64,000 nucleotides of DNA from Ancrocorticia populi (GTDB taxonomy: Bacteria; Actinomycetota; Actinomycetes; Actinomycetales; Actinomycetaceae). Shown in pieces: positions 23,052 through 31,965 of the stretch. The position numbers were made by a program, and so were the translations under genes. The notes beneath the pieces were generated by a model. The model worked only from the letters and a program-made list of their open reading frames with translations, searched no databases and was not told the DNA's origin. The stretch is taken from positions 1-64,000 of the forward strand of contig NZ_QETB01000004.1 in NCBI RefSeq assembly GCF_003123745.1. The letters run 5' to 3'. Position 1 is the first letter of the stretch. The number at the start of each line of letters is the position of its first letter.

Positions 23052-24369
23052 TTTTCGGCCTGTGACAACACGATACTTCCTCGTCACCACAGCCTCAATT
23101 GCCATTTTCACCGGGGCACTCACTGCTTCAGAATTCTCCTCACTCATATTCTCGTGGCAGAGAACCAGTTTCCTGATTCGCGATGCCACCGCCCTCAGCG
23201 GCCCGGTGCTAGCAATCTTTGCCGCGTCTACCGCCAGTGTTCGGCGCACCGCTGCAATCGGGCCGATCCCAGTCCGCGGCCGTGCGGAGATAACGCACGC
23301 CCACACATTTCCCATTCTTATTGCAGGAGTTCTCGGCTGGATCATAGGCATTCTCCCGATTATTGTTATCACAGCCATCCAAGCAACAGCCGGCGGTCCC
23401 AACCTTCTAGTTTTTGCTACCACAATTCTGCTCCTCACCGTGTGGACATCCGGTGGGTATTTCGTAGGGGTAGCACTCAAGGCCCCATTTTCATACATCG
23501 TTACGGGGGTAGCGGGTATGGCTTGGGTTTATCTCCCGGAGGGACTCACTGCATTCTTCTCGGACTTCTTCCCTGAAGGTTTTTCCTTCTTGTCGATCGC
23601 CCCCATTTGGCAGGGGTTTCATCCGGGTATCGGATGGGAACCCACGCTTCAGAGCATCCTATTGACCATTGGTCTCTATCTAGCTCTTCTCGGGACATTC
23701 CTGTGGGCTCTGAACGATAGACGCGGGCATCATCTAATGTTTGTCATTCCCGCTACCGTTGCTGTTATCGCAGTATCTTCCCAGCCTGAACTAGTCCAGA
23801 GTGACAATGCCGAACCCGTCTGTTCTGACATTGAAGGAGTCACTGTTTGCGTACACCCTGAGGAGCACGCTGCCTTTCCCGCCATTGCCACGGGCATCCA
23901 ATGGGCAACAACTAGTCTCCCGCAATCGGCCCTGCCGGAAGTAATGACCGATTTCGCAGATCCCAACGACGAAATTGCGACGCTCGGCCTGTACCAAACA
24001 GGTGCATCGCACGAGATTTCCACTGAGGTCCTCAACCAAGTTGGCCAGTGGAGCACGGGGGTCTGGTCTTGCACCTACATCGCGATGCAATCAGGAAGTG
24101 GGGTAGCAACGCTCACCTCAGAACAAGAAGCCATGGAGAACATACAGTTCTTCCTCTTCAACAAAGCATTCGCTCTCCATGGCGTACCTGAATTTGACGC
24201 CGTCATGACGAGCGAAGATCAGAACTTCACCGGGCGAGTCTCAACTTTTGGCCAGTCGGTAAAAGATGGAAGCCCTGGGGAAGCCGGCGCATTCATCGCC
24301 GATCACCAAGACGAACTCCAACGTTGCGATCCTGCTCTCCTTAGCTCAATCCCGGTGGCCCACAAGTGA
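23044..24369 (+). CDS. Membrane protein with C-terminal outer domain, putative ABC permease subunit
   Basis: The 441-residue protein has about six hydrophobic segments in residues 10-235, for example TFPILIAGVLGWIIGILPII and LLVFATTILLLTVW. A seventh, MFVIPATVAVIAV, ends near residue 252. It is followed by a soluble domain of about 185 residues with two nearby cysteines (VCSDIEGVTVCVHPEEH) and two more (SCTY and RCDP), which would face outside if disulfide bonded. The CVHPEEH-type motif resembles domains attached to some actinobacterial ABC permeases (DUF7224-like); this comparison is from memory. ATG 23044 is used; a TTG lies one codon earlier. Confidence 0.75.
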   Translation: MRNFRPVTTRYFLVTTASIAIFTGALTASEFSSLIFSWQRTSFLIRDATALSGPVLAIFAASTASVRRTAAIGPIPVRGRAEITHAHTFPILIAGVLGWIIGILPIIVITAIQATAGGPNLLVFATTILLLTVWTSGGYFVGVALKAPFSYIVTGVAGMAWVYLPEGLTAFFSDFFPEGFSFLSIAPIWQGFHPGIGWEPTLQSILLTIGLYLALLGTFLWALNDRRGHHLMFVIPATVAVIAVSSQPELVQSDNAEPVCSDIEGVTVCVHPEEHAAFPAIATGIQWATTSLPQSALPEVMTDFADPNDEIATLGLYQTGASHEISTEVLNQVGQWSTGVWSCTYIAMQSGSGVATLTSEQEAMENIQFFLFNKAFALHGVPEFDAVMTSEDQNFTGRVSTFGQSVKDGSPGEAGAFIADHQDELQRCDPALLSSIPVAHK

Positions 24370-25061
24370 TCCCACCAACGTACGCAACAGGCAGGCACCC
24401 GTGGTGGGTGCTCTTGCTCGCGACAGCCTATTGTGTACTCATGCCAGTCGTACTTCGCGGCGCCATCGATGGCACATTCCCTGGCTCACCCCTCATTCGC
24501 ACCATTCTCCATCAAGAACTTCTTGGCATCCTTTCAATCCTGCTCGTGGGACTTTGCTTACGGGCCGAACTGCCCTCCTTCGAAGTCCCCCTGACCGGCC
24601 GAGTGCGCAGGTCCTATTTCGTCGCTGCCACGCTCACGTGTCTGCTACCGGTTGTTGCCGTGTTCTGCACTGGCGTGGGCCTCCGCACGCATCTACTCCC
24701 ACAATGGGAAGACGCAGTGGATTCGCCTGAATTCGGACTATATGACGTGCTTCCACGCGCAATGACTCCGGCAATGACTAACGCCATTGTGCTGGGCGCC
24801 TGCGCATTGATTCTGTTGTCGCTTGGTGGGTTGTTGACGTCCGTCGTCGGCCTTTCGATCCTGTACCCCATCTTGCTGTGGGCAACTGTACAGCCCTGGG
24901 GAGAATACGCTCCGTACTCTGGTTACGGTCCCGCCTTGGATCCAACTCCCCGGCCTCTTTGGGCACTCTTCTTTGTGATAGTAGCGGGCCTTGTATGGGC
25001 GAGACGGGGTGGGGTTCGTACCTTGTTCCCAGAGGTCGCGTTCCTCGCCCGAAGCAATTAG
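24366..25061 (+). CDS. Polytopic membrane protein, putative ABC permease or accessory subunit
   Basis: The 231-residue protein has about five to six hydrophobic helices (VLLLATAYCVLMPVVL, ILSILLVGLCL, FVAATLTCLLPVVAVFCTGV, IVLGACALILLSLGGLLTSV, LWALFFVIVAGLVWA). It has no domain I recognise. The GTG start overlaps the stop of the preceding gene (GTGA), which ties it to the ABC operon. It ends two bases before direct-repeat copy B, so it is the last gene of the insert. Confidence 0.65.
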   Translation: MIPPTYATGRHPWWVLLLATAYCVLMPVVLRGAIDGTFPGSPLIRTILHQELLGILSILLVGLCLRAELPSFEVPLTGRVRRSYFVAATLTCLLPVVAVFCTGVGLRTHLLPQWEDAVDSPEFGLYDVLPRAMTPAMTNAIVLGACALILLSLGGLLTSVVGLSILYPILLWATVQPWGEYAPYSGYGPALDPTPRPLWALFFVIVAGLVWARRGGVRTLFPEVAFLARSN

Positions 25062-25062
25062 A

Positions 25063-25263
25063 GTCGGAGCCTGCGGCTAGGGTTGGAACATGCTGATCCT
25101 TCATACTTCAGACTGGCACTTGGGCCGCAAGCTGCACGGGGCGGACCTGCACGAGGCCTCCGCACTCTGGTGCCGCCACGTCATCGATCTGGTTCGCGAG
25201 CGCGGCATTGACGCCGTGCTCATTTCCGGTGATGTCTACGATCGCGGCGTCCCACCCACCGAA
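25063..25263 (+). repeat. 201-bp direct repeat, copy B (5' end of functional sbcD)
   Basis: This is the right-hand partner of 21349-21549, offset by 3,714 bp. It contains the short leader and the first 58 codons of the intact sbcD gene. Confidence 0.92.
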
Positions 25264-26319
25264 TCCGTTGAGCTCTTCGACCGAACCTTGCGGGAACTCG
25301 CGGACCTTACAACGGTGATCCTCACCTCCGGCAACCACGACTCGGCGCACCGGCTCGGCTTCGGAGCGGGCCTCATGCGCGAAAACGTCCACATCCGCAC
25401 CGATTCGCGCGATTCCGGCACGCCCGTTGAAGTACGTGGTAAGGACGGCAGGCTGGGTGCCCTCGTCTACCCGATTCCGTACCTGGACCCGGACGTTGAA
25501 CGGCGCCGGTTGGCGGTTTTTTCTGGCGACGACGAACCATCCCCCAACGAACCCGGCTATCTTCCTCGCAGCCATGAGGCGGTGTTAGGGGCTGCGCTGG
25601 GGTTGATCGCCGATGATATCGAAAGGGGCGAGCACGCCGGGGAGAATGTGGCGCGAATCTGCATGGCACACGCCTTTATTACGGGTGGGGAGGCTTCGCC
25701 CTCCGAACGTGACCTGCACATTGGCGGCGTAGACAGCGCCCCCTCGGGCCTTTTCCGGCTAGGGGCCGCTGGGGAGGATCCCGGGCCGCTCAGCTACGTT
25801 GCCTTGGGGCACCTTCACTCACCGCAGAAGGTTGGCCGGGAATGCGATCCGCCGATGCGCTATTCGGGATCGCCCATCGCTTTCTCCTTCTCGGAGACCC
25901 GGGCAAAGTCCTCGGTTCTACTGGAGATCGAGGGCGGGCAGGTGGAGACCAGCCTCATCCCGGCACCCGTGTGGCGGCCGGTCGTAACCATCGAGGGGAC
26001 ACTAGAGGAGATTCTCAGCGCTCAGCACACCGCTGATCGTGAGAAGTTTGCACGAATATTCGCCACGGATTCAGCGCGTCCCGCCGATCTGACGGCCAAG
26101 GTGCGGCGCGTATTTCCCTATGCCTTGGACGTTCAGCATCGGGCCGAGGCTATTGAGAAACGAAGCAACCTCGCACCCATCGCGGCGCAGCAACCGATCG
26201 AGGTGCTGCGTGACTTCATGAGGGTAGCCGGGAATCGCGATCTGGATGATTCCGAAGGTGCGCTGTTGGAGACCACGTGGGAGCAGACCCGCCGCAATTT
26301 CGAGAAGGAGTCAGCATGA
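25090..26319 (+). CDS. sbcD: Exonuclease SbcCD, nuclease subunit D
   Basis: SbcD is the Mre11-like Mn2+-dependent nuclease that with SbcC opens hairpins and blocked DNA ends. The 409-residue protein has the phosphodiesterase motifs SDWHLGRK, SGDVYDRGVPP, LTSGNHDSAHRL, MAHAF and YVALGHLHSPQ, all intact. The C-terminal capping domain follows. The start is the ATG at 25090, the same as in the truncated copy. The stop overlaps sbcC (ATGA). A dispersed-repeat copy at 25516-25536 is read as VFSGDDE in a loop after the GNHD motif. The 5' end is duplicated upstream. Confidence 0.95.
   Translation: MLILHTSDWHLGRKLHGADLHEASALWCRHVIDLVRERGIDAVLISGDVYDRGVPPTESVELFDRTLRELADLTTVILTSGNHDSAHRLGFGAGLMRENVHIRTDSRDSGTPVEVRGKDGRLGALVYPIPYLDPDVERRRLAVFSGDDEPSPNEPGYLPRSHEAVLGAALGLIADDIERGEHAGENVARICMAHAFITGGEASPSERDLHIGGVDSAPSGLFRLGAAGEDPGPLSYVALGHLHSPQKVGRECDPPMRYSGSPIAFSFSETRAKSSVLLEIEGGQVETSLIPAPVWRPVVTIEGTLEEILSAQHTADREKFARIFATDSARPADLTAKVRRVFPYALDVQHRAEAIEKRSNLAPIAAQQPIEVLRDFMRVAGNRDLDDSEGALLETTWEQTRRNFEKESA
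25516..25536 (-). repeat. Dispersed element inside sbcD
   Basis: The run TTTTTT is followed by CTG and GCGACGACGAA. It is in frame and encodes FSGDDE within a likely surface loop. The bases after it, CCATCCCCC, match the ATCCCCC after the rsgA copy. Confidence 0.45.
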
Positions 26320-29300
26320 GGCTACGGCGCCTTAGTATGCGGGCCATCGGGCCTTTTGCAGGGGAATACACCATCGATTTCGATCAGGTCACGGCCAGCG
26401 GCCTGTATTTGTTGGACGGGCCAACGGGTTCCGGCAAGTCCACCATCATCGATGCCATCACGTGGGGTTTGTATGGCAGCGTTGCCGGTGGGGAGGATTC
26501 CAGCAACGATCGCATCCGCTCCACCCACGCCGATCCGAGTGTGGATAGCTACGTAGATCTCGTCTTCACGGTGGGATCTGGAACCTACCGAGTACGCCGT
26601 ACTCCCCAGTGGGTGAAGCCAGGGCGCAAGACTCCGATCCAGGCTACAGCCAAGCTGTGGAAGCTGGATGAGGGCGCACTGGACTCTGGGGACATTGAGG
26701 CGGGGCATGTGCTCGAAACAAAGGCGCGCGATACCGGTATCGCCATCGGGGACATCTTGGGGCTCAACAAGAACCAGTTCGTCCAGACGATCATCCTCCC
26801 GCAGGGCAAGTTCGCCGATTTCCTACGGCTTGGATCGGCCGCAAGAACAGACCTGCTGGAGCAGATCTTCGATACCTCGATCTACCGTCAGTTCGCTGAG
26901 GATCTCGCTTCGCTCGCCGGCCAGGCGGGAAAGAAGGTTGAGGCGGGCCATCAAGATTTCTCGCAGGCCGTCGGCACACTGATCAGCGTGCTGAGTCCTG
27001 AGGAGGGCCCGCTCGAAGGCCTGCGTGCAGCGCGGAACCAGGTCAGCGAGCCCGAAGACGCCGACGGCTTGTTCTCGCTCCTCGATGAGGCGGTCGAGGA
27101 TACCGAGGCGGCCGCGGAGAAGGCGGTAAGCGAGTGCACAGCTGCCGAGGCCTTGCTCAAGGCGGCGCAGGAGAATCTGTCCGCCCAACAAGACCTCGAG
27201 AAGAACCTCGCTCGGCGCAAGGAACTCCTTGATAATCAGGCTGAGCGGCGCGAGGAAGCACCGCGCATGGATGCTCTCGATGGGCAGCTCACACGCGATC
27301 AGAAGGCGCGCCAGGTTCTCCCCTACGTCAAGGCGCACGAGGATGCTCTCCAAGCCACTGAAGATGCCACAAAACAGCTCGCCCAGAGTTCCACAGTTGC
27401 TGCCGGGGATATCAACGAGGATGTGCTCAACGCCCTGAGGTCACGGCTGAACGATCTTCGGTCGCAGTCAGGCACGCTGGCGGAGCTGCGCGCTGTTGAA
27501 CGATCCATTGCCACCGAAGAGGCACGACAAAAAGCGGATGCAACCAAGCTCAAAGAGCAGCAGGAACTGCTTGAGGCGGACACGGCCGCGGCCGGGGAGA
27601 TTCCCGAGAAGCTTGAGGCGGCCCGCTCGGCCAAAGAAGAGGCCCATACACTAGCCGCTTCGGCTCCGAGCGTTCAGGCGGCGCTTGATCTGGCCACCAA
27701 GCGTTCCACCCAATTCGGCGAGCTACAGGCGCTCCGAGAGAAGGTCTCTCAGGCGGAAGCGAAGGCAAAGGAGCATGCACAGGCGGTGGAGCGCTCGCAG
27801 GACGAGCTTCGGCAAGTCACCGACGCCTGGGTGGCTTCCACTGCCGCCAACCTCGCCCTAGAACTGTCTCCGGGCAGTCCTTGCCCTGTGTGCGGGTCAG
27901 TGGACCACCCAGGTCCGGCCCAGAGCTCAGAAACCTCCGCCACCCGAGACGACGTTGATCTGACAACGGCCGCTTTCAATAAGCAGAAGTCCCTCTTCGA
28001 CAAGGCGGCCAACCAGCTCGAATCGCTGCGCGGGCGCGCCTCCGTCATGGAGGAGGAAAACGGGGACGCCACGGCCGAAGCGCTGGACAAGGCCATCGAA
28101 GAAGCACGTGAGGCATTGCAAGCGGCCACCAACGCCGGTCGCGATGAGGCCAAGCATGCCGCATTGGTTGACGAGCTCGTCCAGAAACAGGAGACCCTGC
28201 GCGCAAAAATCTCCGAGGGCGCCTCCCAGATCTCCGCGCTGGAATCGGCCATTGCCCAACGCAAGGAAACGATCGCCACGCATACCGAACGAGTGGAGAA
28301 GGAACGTGACGGGTATTCCTCGGTGGCCGAGCGGCTTGACGCCCTCACTCAGAAGATCACCGATGCCGATACCGAGGCCTCGGCGGTTCAAGCGGTTCTG
28401 AACGCTCGCGCGGACGAGCGAAAGCAACGTGAGGACCTTGATCAGGCACTATCGTCCTCCGAGTTTGAGACCGCGGCTCAAGTGCGCCAATCGCTCGTCA
28501 ACCCCGAAGATGCGGCAACGTGGAAGGATCAGATCTCGCGTCACCGCGACGGCCTCCGCGACATCGCTAAGGAGCTGGAGAGCGATCCCCTCGCATCGCT
28601 GGCTGGTGACGAGGAGCCGGAGGTTGGCGCCGCGCAGGAGGCACATGACGCCGCAAACCTCGCCGCTGACAAGGCTAGGCGTGCCGCGTCAGATGCGCAA
28701 AGCCTCGCAAGCCAGTCCAAGCGGCGTATGTCCGAGGTGATCTCGTCCCGCGCCTCGTGGCAGAAGATCAAGGATAGCGCCGGGCCGATCGTCAGGCTCT
28801 CAGGCCTTGCAAACGGGAGTCGGAAGTACTCCCGTACCGGGATTCCTCTTGCCACCTATGTGCTCCAGCAGCGTTTCGAGCATGTGGTGCAGCGTGCCAA
28901 TGAGCATCTCGCTGAGATCTCGCTGGGACGCTACGAACTACAAACCACAGAAGAAAAGGAATCTGGGACCCGCCAGCAAAAGGTTGGTCTGGGCCTTCAG
29001 GTGCTCGATCACTCGGGAGAATCGGGCGGCGATTCAATCCGCGCCACCCGTACCCTGTCCGGCGGCGAGACCTTCTATGTGGCACTCACATTGGCTCTGG
29101 CCCTAGCAGATGTGGTGTGCGCAGAGAACGGCGGCATCCAACTGGACACCCTGATGATCGATGAGGGCTTTGGCTCCCTTGACGAGTCCACGCTTGATCA
29201 GGTGATGCAGCTGTTGACTGGATTGGCCTCTGGTGGCCGTGCGGTCGCGCTGGTCAGTCACGTGAGCGAGATGAAAAAGATGGTACCCGAGCAGATCACC

Positions 29301-29348
29301 GTGCTACCCCAGCCAGACGGCTCCTCGCGGCTGGAGGTTCACGCCTGA
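26316..29348 (+). CDS. sbcC: Exonuclease SbcCD, SMC-like ATPase subunit C
   Basis: The 1010-residue protein is a Rad50-type ATPase. Residues 1-200 hold Walker A GPTGSGKST and the Q-loop region NQFVQTIILPQGKFADFL. Two long coiled coils flank a zinc hook CPVC at about residues 523-526. The C-terminal lobe has the signature TLSGGETFYVALTLALALAD and Walker B LMIDEGFGSLDEST. The ATG at 26316 is chosen over the longer frame because GGAG lies just upstream and it overlaps the sbcD stop. The Ala/Glu-rich helices account for many opposite-strand open frames. Confidence 0.95.
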   Translation: MRLRRLSMRAIGPFAGEYTIDFDQVTASGLYLLDGPTGSGKSTIIDAITWGLYGSVAGGEDSSNDRIRSTHADPSVDSYVDLVFTVGSGTYRVRRTPQWVKPGRKTPIQATAKLWKLDEGALDSGDIEAGHVLETKARDTGIAIGDILGLNKNQFVQTIILPQGKFADFLRLGSAARTDLLEQIFDTSIYRQFAEDLASLAGQAGKKVEAGHQDFSQAVGTLISVLSPEEGPLEGLRAARNQVSEPEDADGLFSLLDEAVEDTEAAAEKAVSECTAAEALLKAAQENLSAQQDLEKNLARRKELLDNQAERREEAPRMDALDGQLTRDQKARQVLPYVKAHEDALQATEDATKQLAQSSTVAAGDINEDVLNALRSRLNDLRSQSGTLAELRAVERSIATEEARQKADATKLKEQQELLEADTAAAGEIPEKLEAARSAKEEAHTLAASAPSVQAALDLATKRSTQFGELQALREKVSQAEAKAKEHAQAVERSQDELRQVTDAWVASTAANLALELSPGSPCPVCGSVDHPGPAQSSETSATRDDVDLTTAAFNKQKSLFDKAANQLESLRGRASVMEEENGDATAEALDKAIEEAREALQAATNAGRDEAKHAALVDELVQKQETLRAKISEGASQISALESAIAQRKETIATHTERVEKERDGYSSVAERLDALTQKITDADTEASAVQAVLNARADERKQREDLDQALSSSEFETAAQVRQSLVNPEDAATWKDQISRHRDGLRDIAKELESDPLASLAGDEEPEVGAAQEAHDAANLAADKARRAASDAQSLASQSKRRMSEVISSRASWQKIKDSAGPIVRLSGLANGSRKYSRTGIPLATYVLQQRFEHVVQRANEHLAEISLGRYELQTTEEKESGTRQQKVGLGLQVLDHSGESGGDSIRATRTLSGGETFYVALTLALALADVVCAENGGIQLDTLMIDEGFGSLDESTLDQVMQLLTGLASGGRAVALVSHVSEMKKMVPEQITVLPQPDGSSRLEVHA

Positions 29349-29422
29349 CTTATCGGTGCGCATGCCTCACTAGGCGTGCACGTGGCCTGCTAAGCATCCG
29401 TAACCTTCCCGCTGTGCGCGAG

Positions 29423-29935
29423 CTACCGGCGATCCAGTTCGCGAGCCAAGAGGCCGCGTTCGGCAACGTCGTACCACATGAGGTCTTCTTCGGCGACGCG
29501 CTCGAAGGCGTCGTCATCTCCGCCACGCGCCAGCGTGATATCCGCGAGCGCCTCCTCGCCGTCCGCATGGATGGACTCCACGGCGCCCCAATCTAGCGGC
29601 ACGCGCAACGAGCGTGCGGTGGGAAGAAGCTCCTCGTCCTCGTCTCCATGTTCGGATGGTGTGTGTTGCGAAGGCGCCGCAGCTTGCAACGGCATCGAGA
29701 GCTCGGCGGCCGGGGCATCGGCAGCGATCACCACGCGGCACGAAGCAGCGGACTCATCGAGGCTGAGCAGGCGGAGCGAATCGTCTGCCGCCGCGTTCAT
29801 CGCGATCGCCTCGAGGTACTCGGGCTCTTCGGTCCCGATCACACGCTCAAGCTCGGGCGTCAGCATATGGACGATCCGCGGCGCGATTGCCTCGGCAGAA
29901 AGGTCAGAACTAGTTGCTGGAATGAAGATCCTCAC
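29423..29935 (-). CDS. Conserved actinobacterial protein (DUF6912-like)
   Basis: The 170-residue acidic protein begins MRIFIPATSSDLSAEAIAP and ends with VAEEDLMWYDVAERGLLARE. The MRxxxPAT start and WYDxxE end are features of a small conserved actinobacterial family with no known function (DUF6912 in current naming, assigned from memory). The start is a GTG, nine bases after the CpaE-like gene's stop, so the two are probably cotranscribed. No signal peptide or membrane segment is visible. Confidence 0.6.
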   Translation of the reverse strand: MRIFIPATSSDLSAEAIAPRIVHMLTPELERVIGTEEPEYLEAIAMNAAADDSLRLLSLDESAASCRVVIAADAPAAELSMPLQAAAPSQHTPSEHGDEDEELLPTARSLRVPLDWGAVESIHADGEEALADITLARGGDDDAFERVAEEDLMWYDVAERGLLARELDRR

Positions 29936-29944
29936 GCCCTCATG

Positions 29945-31243
29945 CTAGCTGATTCGCCGGTGTCGGCCGCGCACGGTCTGGCTGTCTGATGCTTCCTCGG
30001 GAACCGCAATAGGACCGCCATCGGGAACCAGAGCGAGGGATTCACTGGTGGAACGTCTACCTTTGCTCGACCTGACGTGTCCGCTCCGAACCCTAGAGAA
30101 ACGACGACGGGTTCTTCCCGCTGCTCCTTCCATGACTGCTCCGAGGCTGGCGGCAACATGCTCGATGTCGCGGAGTGCCGCTGAGCCGGGTGCGGCCTCG
30201 GCCAGAAGCTTTCCGGATTCAACAGCCATGCGCATATGCCCAGGGTCCGCGCGCACCCAGAGAACGTCAGTTACGCCGTTTGATCTCAGAAGGTCCGTGA
30301 CAGCTGCGCGATCTCTCCCAGCCTCATTAACCACTATGCGTGCTTCTACGCCCAGTTCCCGAGCAACATCTACCTGATCAAGGAGGCGGCGAATCCCTAC
30401 GGCGCCTGGCTTGCCAACCAGTAATACGTCATCGGCATTCTCCAACAGGGAGAGAGTGAGGCCATCGCGCTGGCCCTGATAGGAGTATTCGTCTCGCTCG
30501 GCAGGGGCAGCACAATCTACTACGGTCCAGTCCCACCGCGTGCGCACAATGGGCCATAGTTCCTCGGCAACGGACTCGGACAACTCACGCCACCTAGCGC
30601 CCGAGTTGAGGCCCGCGAGAAAGGAAAAGTCCGCTATCTGAGCGCAGGAGCGTTCGATGAGGTGGTGGCCGCGTTCACCGGTGTTGAGGGCACGGAAGGC
30701 CGCAACAATGGCAGAAGTCTCTTGGCTGAGCGCCAGCATCTGGGAGAGCGAGGGATGATACACATCGGCGTCGATCAATAAAGTGGAACTAGATCGCGCC
30801 AAGGTCTGAGAAAGATCTCGAGCAATCGTTGATCTCCCGGGGCTTCCCCCACTCCCCCACACGGCTACGATGCGGCCAGCCCCAGCTGCTTGCACGGTAG
30901 ATTCAGGTGGCATCACCCGTGGTGGTGCAGAAGAGAGATTACGGATGCACGCAGCTACATCTGAGGCGAATGGAGAGGCCATACCGTCACAGCCACGCTC
31001 CCCATCAACCCCGTCCTCTCCAGCAATTCCAACGATCCGCATTCCCGCAGCATGCAGCTGGGAGGCCGTCATGAGATCCATCTGAGAGACAACCGCAACG
31101 GAACCTAGGCCCGCTTCGGCACTAGCGAGGAGCTCAACGTTATCTGCGCAGCGCCGCGTGATCTCGATGGGAGGATCAATCGCAGAGAAGTACTCGATGA
31201 TCTCGATCTCGAGGCGTCCGTGTACACACAGCAGGACGCTCAT
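29945..31243 (-). CDS. CpaE-like MinD/ParA-superfamily ATPase
   Basis: The 432-residue protein has an N-terminal receiver-like region of about 130 residues, then a deviant Walker A RIVAVWGSGGSPGRSTIARD, the LLIDADVYHPS switch, and WDWTVVDCAA as Walker B. This is the layout of CpaE/TadZ, which positions Flp-type pilus machinery, and of related septum-site proteins. The C-terminal 60 residues are basic. No cpaF, tadB or tadC gene is within the window. It overlaps the SAF-domain gene upstream by four bases (ATGA). Confidence 0.75.
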   Translation of the reverse strand: MSVLLCVHGRLEIEIIEYFSAIDPPIEITRRCADNVELLASAEAGLGSVAVVSQMDLMTASQLHAAGMRIVGIAGEDGVDGERGCDGMASPFASDVAACIRNLSSAPPRVMPPESTVQAAGAGRIVAVWGSGGSPGRSTIARDLSQTLARSSSTLLIDADVYHPSLSQMLALSQETSAIVAAFRALNTGERGHHLIERSCAQIADFSFLAGLNSGARWRELSESVAEELWPIVRTRWDWTVVDCAAPAERDEYSYQGQRDGLTLSLLENADDVLLVGKPGAVGIRRLLDQVDVARELGVEARIVVNEAGRDRAAVTDLLRSNGVTDVLWVRADPGHMRMAVESGKLLAEAAPGSAALRDIEHVAASLGAVMEGAAGRTRRRFSRVRSGHVRSSKGRRSTSESLALVPDGGPIAVPEEASDSQTVRGRHRRIS

Positions 31244-31851
31244 TGCTCGCTACCTTTGGCAAGAACCAAGCCATCCGAGGAGCCCAAGACGGCAAGAACG
31301 TCCGGCACATCGCTGTTCGTCACCTGAATCTCAGCTCCGTACTGATCGATGCGCATGGAATCTGTGCTGGAGATTGAGACGATCACGAGATCACTTGCGA
31401 TCCGTTCAGCGCTAGCCTCATCACCGCCCGTCTGCTCGCTCTTGATTCTCCAAAGTTCCGCACTGCTTCCTTGGCTCAGACTCGCGGGGGCCGGGGCCAC
31501 GAGCGGCACAACAAGGTGGGTGTAGCCGGCCTCGACGGGATCTGCCTCCAGAATTTGAGTGGAGAGCAGCTGGCCCTGCTCGATCACCTGACCAATCCGC
31601 CGATCATCCATTCCATCCGACGGGCCAATGAAACCTTCAGCGAGGTCAACCGGTACGTCAACAATTGCGAAGTTTGCACCTTCCACCGTAGTCCCTGGCA
31701 CCATCGCCGAGTTGGCCCGATAGACTGCCTTCGTTTCGGGACCTTGCATCAGAAAGGAGCCAGCGATTGCCGAGACAGCAATGAGCAGCACACCCAGCGC
31801 TAATCGTGGATCCTTCCAGCGCGTAAACGTGATCCGTTCTGTCTTCACCAT
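31240..31851 (-). CDS. SAF-domain membrane-anchored protein (CpaB-like)
   Basis: The 203-residue protein has one N-terminal hydrophobic helix, LALGVLLIAVSAIAGSFLM, followed by an SAF domain (AVYRANSAMVPGTTVEGANF, then GQVIEQGQLLSTQILE). SAF domains of this kind occur in CpaB/RcpC, the periplasmic assembly proteins of Flp pili, and in other envelope proteins. Coupling to a CpaE-like ATPase supports that line. GGGGAAG lies upstream of the ATG at 31851. The protein should be mostly outside the membrane. Confidence 0.7.
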   Translation of the reverse strand: MVKTERITFTRWKDPRLALGVLLIAVSAIAGSFLMQGPETKAVYRANSAMVPGTTVEGANFAIVDVPVDLAEGFIGPSDGMDDRRIGQVIEQGQLLSTQILEADPVEAGYTHLVVPLVAPAPASLSQGSSAELWRIKSEQTGGDEASAERIASDLVIVSISSTDSMRIDQYGAEIQVTNSDVPDVLAVLGSSDGLVLAKGSEQ

Positions 31852-31920
31852 GGCCGCTTCCCCTCACTCACAGGGATTCTGACATGACCGGCAAACTCGT
31901 GCAGAAACTCTCCACACGCT

Positions 31921-31929
31921 TGTGGATAA
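31921..31929 (-). promoter_or_regulatory. DnaA-box-like sequence
   Basis: TGTGGATAA is an exact match to the DnaA box TTATCCACA on the minus strand. It lies 37 bp before the small HTH gene and in the upstream region of the SAF gene. Confidence 0.4.
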
Positions 31930-31965
31930 TTCGAATCAGCCCGGTCAACGTGCGATCATGGAGGT

